A DNA stretch of 23,141 nucleotides, from contig JAAMPI010000916.1 in the NCBI GenBank assembly GCA_013054445.1, forward strand, positions 1-23,141. The letters run 5' to 3'. The notes beneath the pieces are model-generated. The model ran no database searches, was not told the origin of the DNA, and saw only the letters and a program-made list of their open reading frames with translations. The position numbers were made by a program, and so were the translations under genes. This document shows positions 1 through 9,977 of this stretch, piece after piece. Positions within the stretch are counted from its first letter, which is position 1, and every line of letters begins with the position of its first letter. This DNA is from Cudoniella acicularis. Taxonomy: Eukaryota; Ascomycota; Leotiomycetes; Helotiales; Helotiaceae.

Positions 1-485
1 GGTATTTTGCGCTATAACTTAGGGAGTAAAAAGCTTAAAGCGCTTTTTTTTTTGGCAGACCTTATTTTAGTACAATTCTGGGAACAGAAAGCCTATTCTG
101 CTGTGATTTTAAAGTCTCATCATACTATTTTCAATAACTTTTTATCATAACCTTTGTTCTTTTTATTAAACCCACAAGGCAGACTGTTTAAATATTCCTA
201 GTTTGCCTCGTTTAATTGGGAGGCTGCGCCCGCCCAAAGTTCAGCCGCAGCGACACAACCGCCACAGACACTTTTTACTGGTAGTTGAACTCAATTTTAT
301 TTTCTGTCCCAAGGTCGGTTAGTAAGCAGGCCGCCCTTGCTCAGACGCTAATCACCCTCAGTTTACCCTTAACTGCCTTAGGCAACCACATATCCTATCG
401 TCATTTCTTTAGTCGCAGCACTTTCTTTCCATCTTTAAACGCACCTGCCGTCTCCAACACGCTACACGCCATCCAAATCTTCACG
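1..485. other. Upstream region of the HNH gene
   Basis: No gene is supported. The first 200 bases are AT-rich with homopolymer runs; from about 215 the sequence becomes more GC-rich and pyrimidine-rich on the + strand. This is compatible with a promoter and 5' leader for the gene that starts at ATG 486. The open frame does extend upstream to about 285, but only to a TTG codon; the first in-frame ATG is at 486. Confidence 0.4.
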
Positions 486-1715
486 ATGTCGTCTTCTTCT
501 ACTCACACCAGCTCCGGGGACGCCTCTCACTCCAGCTTTTCCTCACATTCCAACACCCTCCTAATACACGGAAACAATATCAAAGAGTACGAAGATACTC
601 TCTCAAATCCCAAAGACATCCTCTCGCAGCCCGAAGACGCTCTCCCACACCTCGCAGACAATCTCCCACACTCCGCAGACGCTCTGCTACTACACGAAGA
701 TACTCTCCCACACCTCGCAGACATCCTCTCGCAGCCCGAAAACCACACTATGACAAACACCGACCGCTCCAAATATCGCAATGTTCATATCTTCAACGCG
801 AGCGATCGAAATACTACAATTGGCGTCTGATTCTGACAGACGGTATTACAAATGCCAACCTCTATACTATGGTAGAGATTATTGTTATTGCTATAAGCGA
901 CTTTACTCTACGAAATGAAAGCGATGTCATAATAGAGAAGGATAGCTCTCCACTTCAACCTGGGAATTATTATATTCATGCTCCTCGTAAGTTCCTTAGC
1001 TCTTTTATAAATATGCAAGTAACTAAATCAAAAGCAGAACCCTTCGACCTTAGTAATGAACTATTGCTAAGCCGGGCACTTTCTCTACAAACTGGAACCC
1101 GTGTCCAAGCCTTCCGCGATGCTATTCGTTTACGGGATCGACGATGTATCATAACAGGGGAAGAGTATCTCGATGATGATAATTGGCGGGGTTTCGAGGC
1201 TGCGCATATCTTTCCACTAGCTTATGAGCAGTACTGGACTGATCACAATTACAGCCGCTGGATTTCAATTATTCCGGACAGAGGAGGAACTATCAACTCT
1301 ATACAGAATGGACTGTTACTTCGCAGTGATTTACATCAGCTATTCGACTTTTATGATTTCTCGATTAATCCAGATGTATGTATATATCCTTTATACTGTT
1401 CTATAAATATACTAATTATTTTAGGATAATTACAAGATCGTATGCTTTTCACGAGATAGGAAGGGCATTGCTGGAAAATATCTTGACCAAAGACTTCTTG
1501 ATGATCCCCAAAGACCAGCCGATCAGCTCTTCCGTTGGCACTTCCGGCAGGCGGTTTTGACAAATATGAAGGGTGCTGGCGAGCCTATATTTGAGCATGA
1601 TTTCCCGCCTGGCTCTGATATAGTTGGTAGTATACTTGAGGGTCCAAAGGCTGCTAAGAGGATGGAGTTTGAGCTGTTTAGTCGTCTGGCTACTCAATTT
1701 GATTTGACTGAGTAG
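486..1715 (+). CDS. HNH endonuclease domain protein, frame broken once
   Basis: Model: 486-986, 1038-1375 and 1425-1715, with one base missing near 822-827. A fungal HNH (HNH_2-like) protein, expected to be a metal-dependent nuclease fold; its cellular role is unknown. Numbered from Met at 869, the nuclease motif is Cys93, AAHI with His113, QNGLLL with Asn147, and SDLHQLFD with His156, followed by a conserved-looking C-terminal part ending in FDLTE. The 1376-1424 intron (GTATGT...TTTTAG, phase 0) is firm because the frame and the domain continue across it. A second intron, 987-1037 (GTAAGT...GCAG, 51 bp), is in frame either way but probably removed, since it would join HAP to PFDLSN. The N-terminal half reads from ATG 486 to about 824 and then stops at 828-830; the next frame continues without loss. 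Repaired length would be about 376 residues (393 if 987-1037 is retained). Alternatively only the part from Met 869 is translated; it still holds the whole HNH motif. Confidence 0.78.
591..737 (+). repeat. Seven tandem 21-bp units in the HNH gene
   Basis: Seven consecutive 21-bp units keep the reading frame and encode a seven-residue unit of the form (E/A/K)-D-x-L-x-x-x, most often ending LPHL or LSQP. Copies 2 and 7 differ at 2 of 21 bases, and copies 3 and 6 also at 2 of 21, so the array looks built by duplication of larger blocks. The encoded stretch is acidic and Leu-spaced every seven residues, but rich in Pro, so a stable coiled coil is unlikely. Confidence 0.85.
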
Positions 1716-2339
1716 AAGCAGTGTAATAGACGTGTATTTAATTCGAGGAAGTCGTTCTGACTTATGTACAATAAAGCAATCCATATTACATGCCTTGCAA
1801 CTGTAGCCGGATCAAAGGGGTTCAAAACAGGCAGCTATGGGGCCAAAACAGAACCCCTACTTGGATGCTCAGGCTATAATCAGGAATGCTCACCCTCGGC
1901 TCAGATTAAAGCGGCAGCTGCTCACGTCCAAACACTAAAACGGAACCAGCGGAAAAAAAAAGTTGAGTCTGACTTAAGTGGCAGTCTTATCCAGAATCAA
2001 TACTTGCGATGTCTCACTTGGCTCGGCGCAGTATCACCCCATGGAGAGTGAGCCGTGAAATTCCGAATCTGTACTTTGAATGCGAAATGATACTTCACGA
2101 CGGCTCGACATGTGCAGTCGGAATGTTATTTGGCCGCAAGACAAAAAAGCTGCCTCACGCTCAAACATTTGATAGACGGCTAAGCATGGCGAGTAGGATT
2201 ATAAGTAACATCCCATATCATGTCAAGTTCTACAATCTTACATCAACCATTTTCTTCTCTCTCCTCGCTCAATCTACCAGTAGTTAATTCAGCAAACCCC
2301 TTTTAAAACCCGCTGAAATTCCACCCAATCATCATCATA
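1716..2339. other. Intergenic region between HNH and GPI-protein genes
   Basis: No gene is supported. Short open frames exist, but none has a recognisable motif or convincing splice structure. The last 100 bases before ATG 2340 become pyrimidine-rich (TTTTCTTCTCTCTCC from about 2250), as expected for the promoter or 5' leader of the following gene. A weak 8-bp inverted repeat (AGGGGTTC at 1816-1823 and its complement at 1851-1858) is the only structure noted. Confidence 0.4.
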
Positions 2340-3038
2340 ATGCTCTTCCTCCCAATTATCCTGCTCTCCTTCACCAACTATGTAGCTGCCACAACTGTGG
2401 TTCAAACAGCAGCAGCGCCTACCGTAACCGACTCCTCCGGCTTCAATTCTGCTACTTGTCAAGATTTCGAGTACGCTCTTCACCCTTTTCCTTTTTTTCA
2501 CGTCACACTCTGAGTGCACACTTGCTAATCAGTACCTACAGTGGAGTGAACTCCTGCCTCGGAGCTGGCAGTACCAGCGTGAATTCCTGCACTGCTCCCG
2601 CAAGCGCACTACAATGCGCCTGCGCCGGTGTAACCCAATTAATGAAGTGCGTTTTTCTTCCTCAAACCTCGCGACACTTCCATCTCCGACTTGCCCTTTT
2701 GCAAATCTCCCAATCTTAATAGCACATTAAAAAAAAACTGATATGTTGGTTTTCCAATTTCTAGCTGCTGGTCCACATACTGCCCTGAAGGAACATCAGC
2801 GGCGGACATGATTTTCTTGTCGGGACAATCCACGGATTTTTGTGTGCCAACGGCAGCAGGTGGCAACGGCAATGCCAATTCGATTACTGCGACGGGCAAG
2901 TCGAGTGCGGGTGCTACTGGCGTGGCGGTGGCGACGACGGCGAGCAAGGGCGTCGCGGAGGGAGGCTTTGGGAATGCGGTGCCGGTTATGGGTGGAGTGT
3001 TGGCTGGCGTGGTAGGTTTAATTGGGTTCTTGTTGTAA
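2340..3038 (+). CDS. Small secreted GPI-anchored 8-cysteine protein
   Basis: Model: 2340-2470, 2542-2646, 2765-3038, giving 169 residues. Introns are 2471-2541 (GTACGC...TACAG, phase 2) and 2647-2764 (GTGCGT...TTCTAG, phase 2). The start ATG follows a run of ATC and opens a signal peptide (MLFLPIILLSFTNYVAA). The mature part has eight cysteines with a CxC in the middle, then Cx4C, then a last Cys about 19 residues later, followed by a Gly/Ser/Ala/Thr-rich linker and a hydrophobic tail (about VPVMGGVLAGVVGLIGFLL), the layout of a GPI-anchored cell-wall or plasma-membrane protein. The order of cysteines resembles CFEM domains, but the conserved Asp before the CxC is not seen, so this is CFEM-like at most. 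The function is unknown; wall structure or host interaction would be guesses. The first intron could also end at 2532, adding three residues in frame. Confidence 0.75.
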
Positions 3039-4146
3039 GGAGATGAGGTTTGGTTTGTAAATAGTTAGTTTTCAACTTTTTGGTGGAAGAAATTAGGTAT
3101 GCTGCTGTTGCGGAGGTGGGAGAAAGTATAATAGAGGCGTTTAATCAACTTAATATGATTTGTAGTAAAAAGCTCGATTACTATTCCCTTTTTCTTAAAA
3201 AAAAAAAAATGGCATTAAGTCTATTTGAGGTTATTAAACTAAGAATTATAGGGCCTCGCCACCCCTTCCCGGTCCCCTTAAACTAAGCGAATACCTTCTT
3301 ATTTTCATGCGCATCAACTCAAAAGCGATTATTATATCGTGTAATCAATTCATTTAGTCACTATATGTATCAAGTAGTCAAAAAACAACTATTTGGCTTT
3401 AAATAATTCGAAAAATAATTATTATTATATTTGCATAAGGTGTTGATACTCGCTAAATTACCGGGCCCTGTACTCTGCGTTTTAATAACTAAGCCCCTAA
3501 ATAGAGCCACCACGGTCGCAGTACACTGCCTCATTTACCTGGTATATAGATGTGATATTACGAATCTTGATTCCCTATATAAAATCTAGCTTGATTTCAT
3601 TCCTGCGATATCTTCAAGGCTTAAAAGAAAAAGTGTAGTAACTGTGTCTTCGTCTGATAAGAAGTTTGAAAATCGAGCTCTTTTTAAAAGGAAATATAGT
3701 AATTGGGTCTTTTACTATATCATTTATAAATCAAGATTTAAGGTTTAAAGAAGTGAGACAAGATAATTTTTAAAAAAGAAAACAAGATTCTCTTACTATA
3801 AGAGATGTATAGTAGCTTGTGACTATAGTATAGATATGCTAACAGCACTTTTCCGTTGGTATCCGGGTAGAGAGGGCACGGGTATTACCTAGCTAAAACA
3901 AATTCAGGGCGGTTAACCAGAAACCCAGGGGTTCCGGGTAGAACCTGGGTTTTTATTATATACCTGTATGCTTTATATTTCTAGGTAACCCACCTGTCAA
4001 ATTTCTTCTAGTCGGGTATTACCCCTCGAGACCCGGGGTTGAACCCAAATTACCCACGCGTAGGTCTACAAGTTAAATCAAAATTAGAAGCTTTATTAAC
4101 TTTAATTTTATTTCTTAGATATCAATACCTTCTCTACACCAGTCAT
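3039..4146. other. AT-rich gene-free region, possibly RIP-affected
   Basis: No gene is supported. 3300-3850 is strongly AT-rich, with many TA dinucleotides and short repeated words such as ACTATAG and CTTGATT, and no open frame worth reporting. This is how repeat-induced point mutation often leaves old repeats, but I have not computed indices. A poly-A run lies at about 3199-3210. The repeat cluster at 3863-4055 is listed separately. Confidence 0.45.
3863..4055. repeat. Cluster of GGGTA/CCGGGT repeats, candidate transposon remnant
   Basis: The 11-mer CGGGTATTACC occurs at 3879-3889 and again at 4013-4023. CCGGGTAGA occurs at 3863-3871 and about 3935-3943. AAACCCAGG (3921-3929) and CCTGGGTTT (3944-3952) form a 9-bp inverted repeat. 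Further GGGTT/AACCC words follow to 4055. Such islands of short direct and inverted GGGT-type words in AT-rich surroundings resemble the subterminal repeats of hAT-like or miniature elements. No transposase or clear terminal repeat is visible, so the class is uncertain. Confidence 0.35.
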
Positions 4147-7100
4147 TCAGCTATGCACTCTCAAAGCCCTACTCTTCTTCGGAACCCTCACAAGCCAATA
4201 CAACAGCAACGCAAGCCCAACATTAACAGCCGTATACACCACCGTAATACCCAAATACCACCACCTCCTCTCATAATACAGCCCAATTCTCGACAGCAAC
4301 TCACTCGTATCCAGCACCGGGCACACACGACATTCATTTTCCCCCGCTGGATTCAAAAGCGCCCCAGAAGCAAAACTCAAGTATTCACTCAAGTAAGTTG
4401 CGCAGTCTTGACCGCTGGGAGGGTTTATTATAACGAGCTCGTTGGGCGCGCATGTTACGGGGACTTCGCCGATTCCGGCTGATACTAGGGCGTTTAGGAA
4501 GTAGGTGAGGGGCGTGACTCGGTACATGAACATCCAGATGCGAGGGAGTGATGTTGGCGGGACGAGAACTCTAAATTATATTTAGTATGAAATACGGACA
4601 ACAACGTGCAGGAGTTTTCGGGGAAACGTTGAACTTACCCGCAAAATATCAGAGACAGGGTAATGAGAAGTTGAGATATGTTTACGCCAGTAGCGGCATC
4701 CGGCATGATGGTACCAAGCATTTGGGAAAAGGTAGAAGAGAACAAGTAGAAGGAAAGAATGAGGAGAAAGACCAAGCCTCCTTGTGAGTTGAGTTGGTTG
4801 GTGGCGAGAGCGTTGCGATACATGCCTAGTGGGTAATACCAGGCGACGAACTGAACTACTGCTAGAACGATTTGGCACGGAAGCTCGGCGATGATGTTGG
4901 ACAAAATGAATACTGTCCATGAGTATGTTCGGGAAGGTCTCTCTCGTAGCTCGTAGAGATTGCGGCTGTCGAGGAAGTGTGGCATGAATAGCTGGACCAA
5001 GTTAAGGTGTACTATGAAAAGAAGAAATATAGAGAATATTTGATTTTGTACTCCGATAAACGTGTTCTGAGAATGGTAAAAAGAGAAGCCGTTCGCAAGA
5101 CTCTGAACTCTAGTTAATTGTTATCTTAAGGAATAGATGTTCTGGTCGACTTACAAATCCGATAGCTAAGGCAGCCTTAGAATAAATGTAGGATGGCGAA
5201 CGCCAGTCAAGCTGGAAATTTCTCACAGTTACTGTATAGAGCTGGTGCACGAAAGAACTGGCAAACTCCGAGCTGTCTCTGTCGGTGATCTCTTTCGTCG
5301 ATTTGACGAGTCTCTTCTTCATTTCTTCGATTTCCTGTCTGGTATCTTGCCGTTGTTTGGAATTATGCCACGTTGAAGCCCAAGATTCCTTTGACCTTTC
5401 TGTAATCTCAAGGAGCCATTCTGCGGGATTTTCATCAGATCCGCAATTTCGTGCTCCGTTTTGCTCGAAATAGTCAATCAGAGTACGCGAGCTGGAGCCT
5501 AATTCGCCGAAGTAAATAGACCGTCCACCTGAGAGAAGTAAAAGCCTATCGAACATCTCGAATAATGTGCCCGAAGGTTGGTGAATGGTGCAGAGGATAG
5601 CTTGACCTTCAGCTGCAAGCTTTTTAAGGAGCGTGCATATTGACCAGGCCGTGTTGCTATCAAGGCCAGATGTAGGCTCATCTAAGAACAATTTTCATCA
5701 GCTGGGCTCATATTCATGTGAATAAAGGAATGTTAGAACTAACCCAGAAATAGAAGAAGTTCTGGTCGTGCAGCTAGTTCAACGCCAATAGTTACCCGCT
5801 TCCTTTGCTCAACATTGAGACCTTCCCCGGGGACACCAATTATTGCTTCGGCAAATGATTCCATATCGAGGTTCTTAACCAACTGCTCTACCCACTCCAA
5901 CTTCTCTGAATCAGAATAGGTTTTAGGTTGGCGGAGTCGTGCACTAAAGATTAGAGCCTCTCGCACCGTTGACGTAGCGAGATGGATATCTTCCTGTTGA
6001 GCATATCCTACTTTTCGTGCAAACCCTGCATCTTCGAATTGGGCTTCTACATGCATTTCTCCATGTATTACTCCTGTAGTTGCTCGATTCGCGAGGATAT
6101 TAAGCAAGGTGGTTTTACCTGCTCCGGAAGCACCCATGACTGCAGTTAGAGTTCCTGGCCTGATCCAACCCTCAACCCCTTCAAGAATTCTCTTGGATTC
6201 TCCTTTGATATGTACGTCGTAGGAAAGGTCGTCCCAAACGAAAGTCGCAGCATGAGGTGTTCCACCCTTTTTAGGCCCCACACTATCTTTTGACATTCCT
6301 TCAGTGCTCGAGCCGTGGCATTCTGTGATTTGTATTGTTCTCTGTGACTCTTCGTCGAGATGAAACTCGTGGCTTAGCAAATGTCCTTTTCGAAAAATCA
6401 AGACTTCTCCCTTCGATCGTTGCGCAGACACATATTCCGCCGCCAGAAGATACATGACGCACAGAAGTGCCATGATAGCGAATATGATTCCCAAATTGCT
6501 CCAAAGATGCTCTGGCTTGTAAGAGAAGACGCTTTCAAGATAATCATCTCCACTCACAACGGAGGACCCGGGTACAGCGCCTACAGAAACGCAAGTCTTA
6601 CTAGCTTCACCAACCATGGCATAGCTTGGACCTTGAGGTATCAAGTTCGCACAGGTGAATTCTCGACCAGAAAACTCGTTGATCATCAAACTCTCAAATG
6701 CGTAACCGATAGGATTGAGATACCTGAACCATGAAAGCCAAGGATGCATACTGGAGATTGGAAGTACAAATCCAGTATAGATAACCAGCATCAAGACAAA
6801 CACCGAGCCTGGGGCTATGGATGATGCCAAGGTCTTTGACATGGCACCGATTGTTCGAAACAACATGGAGCCTGCCAGTAGACTGACAAATGCGAAGAGA
6901 TAGAAAGTGAAGAACGCGGCAGGAGTCCGTCGCATATTTGCGAGGAAGTAAAACGGGAGATTGAAGCCTGTCGCTAGCAACAATTTATTAGGAATAGCAC
7001 AGAGTACTGATGCAATTGCGTCGGCCGAAGGGTGGTATAGGGAGTACTGAAAATGCTTCTCAACAATCGGTCTCTGCTCCCAGAGTTGGACGCTTCGAAG

Positions 7101-8642
7101 GCCCCACAGAAAGTGTTGGTTAAAATGGTGAAGAATACCAATACCCCGCGCCCGAAGAAGCTGCTTGTATCTTGAGGTAAATTATAGAACATGCTGCCAA
7201 GGATAATAGATATTATGGTGTTCCCAATTATTCCTGAGATTGGAGGCACCAAATCGTTGATAAGTCTTTGGAAGCAACGGCGAAGACATAAAATGACTTG
7301 GGCGCTAAAACGAATAGTATACGGAGAGCCTGCCGTTGTTCGTCGAAACTCCAGAAGATCAACTCCGTCCAAGGGGAATTTCTCGTTATATGCTGTGATT
7401 TCCCGGATAAGATCCGATCGCAAAGTGCTGTTCTCCCAAGCAAAGGCGAAATCATCTGGAGTCCGAGGTACCTGGTTTTCAAAACCCTTGCGTACGAGAT
7501 GCCGCCTTTCTGCCGGATTTGTAAGAGATGTAAGGTAATCGCTGGTTGTTGCACGCTCGGGATAAAGGAACCCTAGCGCAGTAAAGTACGCTTTAGCAGC
7601 TTCTGGTTTCCCGAAAAAGATTTGACGTCCTTGATAAAGAAGGGCAACCTTGTCGAAGGTGTCATATATGTCCTGAGATGCCTGGTACATAGTGACGATG
7701 TGAGCGGAGCCTGTAATCTCTGCTGAGGCTCGAAGAACCTTGAGGAAATTCAACGCATTGCCGCTGTCTAACCCGCGCGTACTATTGTCCCAGCATTGAA
7801 GCGACGTGCCGCAAGCCAGGACTTCAGCAAGACTCGTTCTCTGTCGTTCTCCTCCACTGATGCCTGGCGTAAATTCGTTTCCAACTTTCACCTCCGAACT
7901 CTTCGAGAGACCAAGGGTTGCAATAGTAGCATCTCGTAGAGATTGGGAAAATCTTCCCTGGTGTTCTTGATTAACATCATTACCGGGAATTCTGGCCTGT
8001 GTTGGGACATCCAATGTTTGGGTGACCGTTAAATGTGGAAAATGGGTATCAGATTCCGCTTGATAATTGTATTCGCCGCGGAATTCAGTACGCATAACCT
8101 TGCTGGAGATACCTGAAATAATATTAGATACAGTTGAAGGCAATTTGAAAGGCAAATATTTGCTTCATACCTTGATAATTCAATGTTGCATTGGGATCCA
8201 CAGATAGTCCATAAGTTTGTCCGGCTAGTGTTTTCAATAAGGTTGTACACCCACTACCCGGTTTCCCAAGTACCATGAGCAATTCCCCACTATTCACCAA
8301 GCCTTCAAAATTCTTGAGGATGTCCACTCTTGTTCTCCCCTGTGCTCGGAAAAGGCGTCGAAAGGCGTCGAAAAGAGCTAAGGGGTAGTTTGAGAAAGTT
8401 TTCTGATAGTCTGTTGATGTACCGAACCCGTACACATTGAGGTTTTGATATGCAACCCCAAGTTTGCCTTTCCGCCACAGTTGCGGATCCTGGGACGACT
8501 GTACAAGCCATCGTTCATACCTCGCGGCTCGAAGCTCCTGATCCGAGTCGTCACACGGCAAGGGATCTTTCTCAGAAAAGACCTGAACACTTTGGGATTT
8601 CTCAATGTCTTTGGTTGTCGGAATTACTGCTTCGCTTTTCAT
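4147..8642 (-). CDS. PDR-type (ABCG) full-size ABC transporter, frame broken once
   Basis: Exons (- strand): 8642-8171, 8112-5744, 5681-5155, 5102-4639, 4570-4147; introns of 52-68 bp, all GT-AG. One base is missing near 7088-7096; repaired length is 1418 residues, normal for the family. The order is NBD-TMD-NBD-TMD. NBD1 has the degenerate PDR Walker A GKPGSGCTT (residues 126-134), signature ISGGERQR (242-249) and Walker B LQCWDNSTRGLDS (263-275). NBD2 has canonical GASGAGKTT, YAQQEDIHL, the degenerate signature LNVEQRKR and LLLFLDEPTSGLDS, the last split by intron 5743-5682. Two blocks of hydrophobic segments follow the NBDs; Cys residues in the last extracellular loop (about 4300-4450) are usual for this family. 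It should be a plasma-membrane ATP-driven exporter of hydrophobic compounds, including drugs; the substrate cannot be read from sequence. After residue 498 the frame shifts by one base and the next frame resumes exactly where a PDR protein should (VQLWEQRPIVEKH). Confidence 0.93.
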
Positions 8643-9101
8643 CTTGATTGAACTAGATGTATCGTATTCGCGAGCGCCTGAGTCTGTCGTGCAACTAGTG
8701 GAAACTGGAGACAGCTAACAAGAGGGGGGTATCATTGCCAGGTGCAGAAGTTTGATGCCAATGAGCAAAGAAAAAGTATCCCGCTCAAGCTTTGGTCAAA
8801 TTCTTCAATGTGACGAATAGAAGCGGGTTGACAAGGCGCTGGCTTTTTTGTTATCTCTAACTGGTGTACTTAGCGAATTCAGCAGAGCCAAAAGTTCCAC
8901 AAACGCCTCCAGATACCCAAATACAGGACCCCGGTATTTGCACGGCACTTGAGTCAAAACTCAAAAGAGAACATCCCCGAGAAGTAACCTCCTTACCACC
9001 TCTATAATAATTATCCTAACTTTTCAGAGAATAGGAATTGAAGAATACCTTCAAAGCTTAGCGGAACTAACTATATTCCCGAGAGATTCGAGATTTTTAG
9101 C

Positions 9102-9127
9102 AATGCAGGTATATATACCTTTGCATT
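9102..9127. repeat. Short AT-centred palindrome
   Basis: GGTATATATACC (9108-9119) is a perfect 12-bp palindrome. AATGCA (9102-9107) and TGCATT (9122-9127) flank it in inverted orientation, offset by two bases. It could extrude as a hairpin or bind a dimeric regulator. It lies about 470 bp upstream of the ABC transporter start. Confidence 0.5.
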
Positions 9128-9274
9128 AACAGTGATAGCGAACACGCCATAAAAAGCAAAACACACATATTCAGCCCTCCGGTGTGTCCGGAGGCATGCC
9201 GAAATTTAACACAGGTCTATCCATAAAGAATTTTCCTAGGGAAGTCTTAGCCAGCCACTTTCTTGCCAAACCCG

Positions 9275-9299
9275 AGTGCCATGTACTGTACGTGGCACT
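9275..9299. repeat. 25-bp near-perfect palindrome
   Basis: The arms are AGTGCCATGTAC and GTACGTGGCACT around a single central T, with 11 of 12 positions complementary. The right arm carries ACGTGGC, a bZIP/bHLH-like core. It lies about 635 bp upstream of the ABC transporter start and 680 bp downstream of the erg4 stop, so a regulatory site for the transporter is possible but unproven. Confidence 0.55.
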
Positions 9300-9977
9300 A
9301 AGCCACACACTTCTTTTCGCGTAGACAAGCCGGCTACCCAAAAAGGACACAGCGTGGTGTGAGACAACGATGCTGCACCACTGCAGAAAAGAAAGTGGAA
9401 TCCAGAAACGTGCTTCTTGGGAAAGGGCATCAGCGAAGAGTGAGCCGAAGTGCCCTTTCACAAATTCACACATTCGCTTCCGCTGCATGTTTGCTGGCAT
9501 GTCTCAGCCCCTCAGCCCTAACTTGTCCGAAAGTGTCATGGCTTTCATCCCATATCTTCAGCCAATAGGGTCTAGGGTCGCACAGTGGTAGATTCCCGAG
9601 GCGTGTAAACTTGGAGACAGAGCTTCAGTGTTTCGCTAGAGATATTAAACAATAACAAATCGTTGCAGGAGATATATTAATTCCCGACTGAGGGCCATCT
9701 CACTGATGTTTATAATCTATATGGAATTAAAGACGAGTGTTTGTTGGTAGTGTAATATAATACAAGAGAATAATTAAACGTCAATGTCTCTCTGTCTGGG
9801 CATTGACATGACATCACATTAATAGCTTGTCTCTTGAAGCATTATGCGCTTCAACCATGCTGCATGCATTATCCTGAAATGTGATATGTTCATCGAGTTG
9901 ATTAATCTTGGCTTGGACGGATACCAAGATTTGTTTTTGCTGTAGACACATACAAGACTCATGTACAAGTTCTCCTA

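Larger units (their letters stand above)
8643..9977. other. Intergenic region between ABC transporter and erg4
   Basis: This holds the promoter of the ABC gene (transcribed leftwards from 8642) and the 3' region of erg4. No gene is supported: the longest open frame (9171-9500, - strand) has no recognisable motif and covers a palindrome. Two symmetric elements are listed separately (9102-9127 and 9275-9299). 9640-9960 is AT-rich and without visible features. Confidence 0.4.

Noticed and set aside
819..830. Programmed ribosomal frameshift in the HNH gene
   Set aside because: No slippery heptamer or obvious downstream structure, and similar single-base breaks occur in two unrelated genes; error or mutation is simpler.
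1816..1858. AGGGGTTC inverted repeat as transposon end
   Set aside because: Only 8 bp arms, no flanking duplication, no coding part.
1764..2287. Open frames of 95 and 92 codons between the HNH and GPI genes
   Set aside because: No motif, no supporting splice structure, overlapping frames and composition like intergenic DNA.
8343..8374. Ten-base tandem repeat (GGCGTCGAAA) inside the ABC gene as a possible duplication error
   Set aside because: The encoded FDAFRRLF and its surroundings fit the transporter family without any frame problem.
9171..9500. 109-codon open frame on the - strand
   Set aside because: No recognisable motif, no conserved-looking features, and it runs through a palindrome in the intergenic region.
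9570..9630. tRNA-like stretch (AGTGGTAGATTCCCGAGGCG)
   Set aside because: There is a weak A-box-like word but no B box of the GGTTCGAATCC type and no acceptor stem pairing that I can see.
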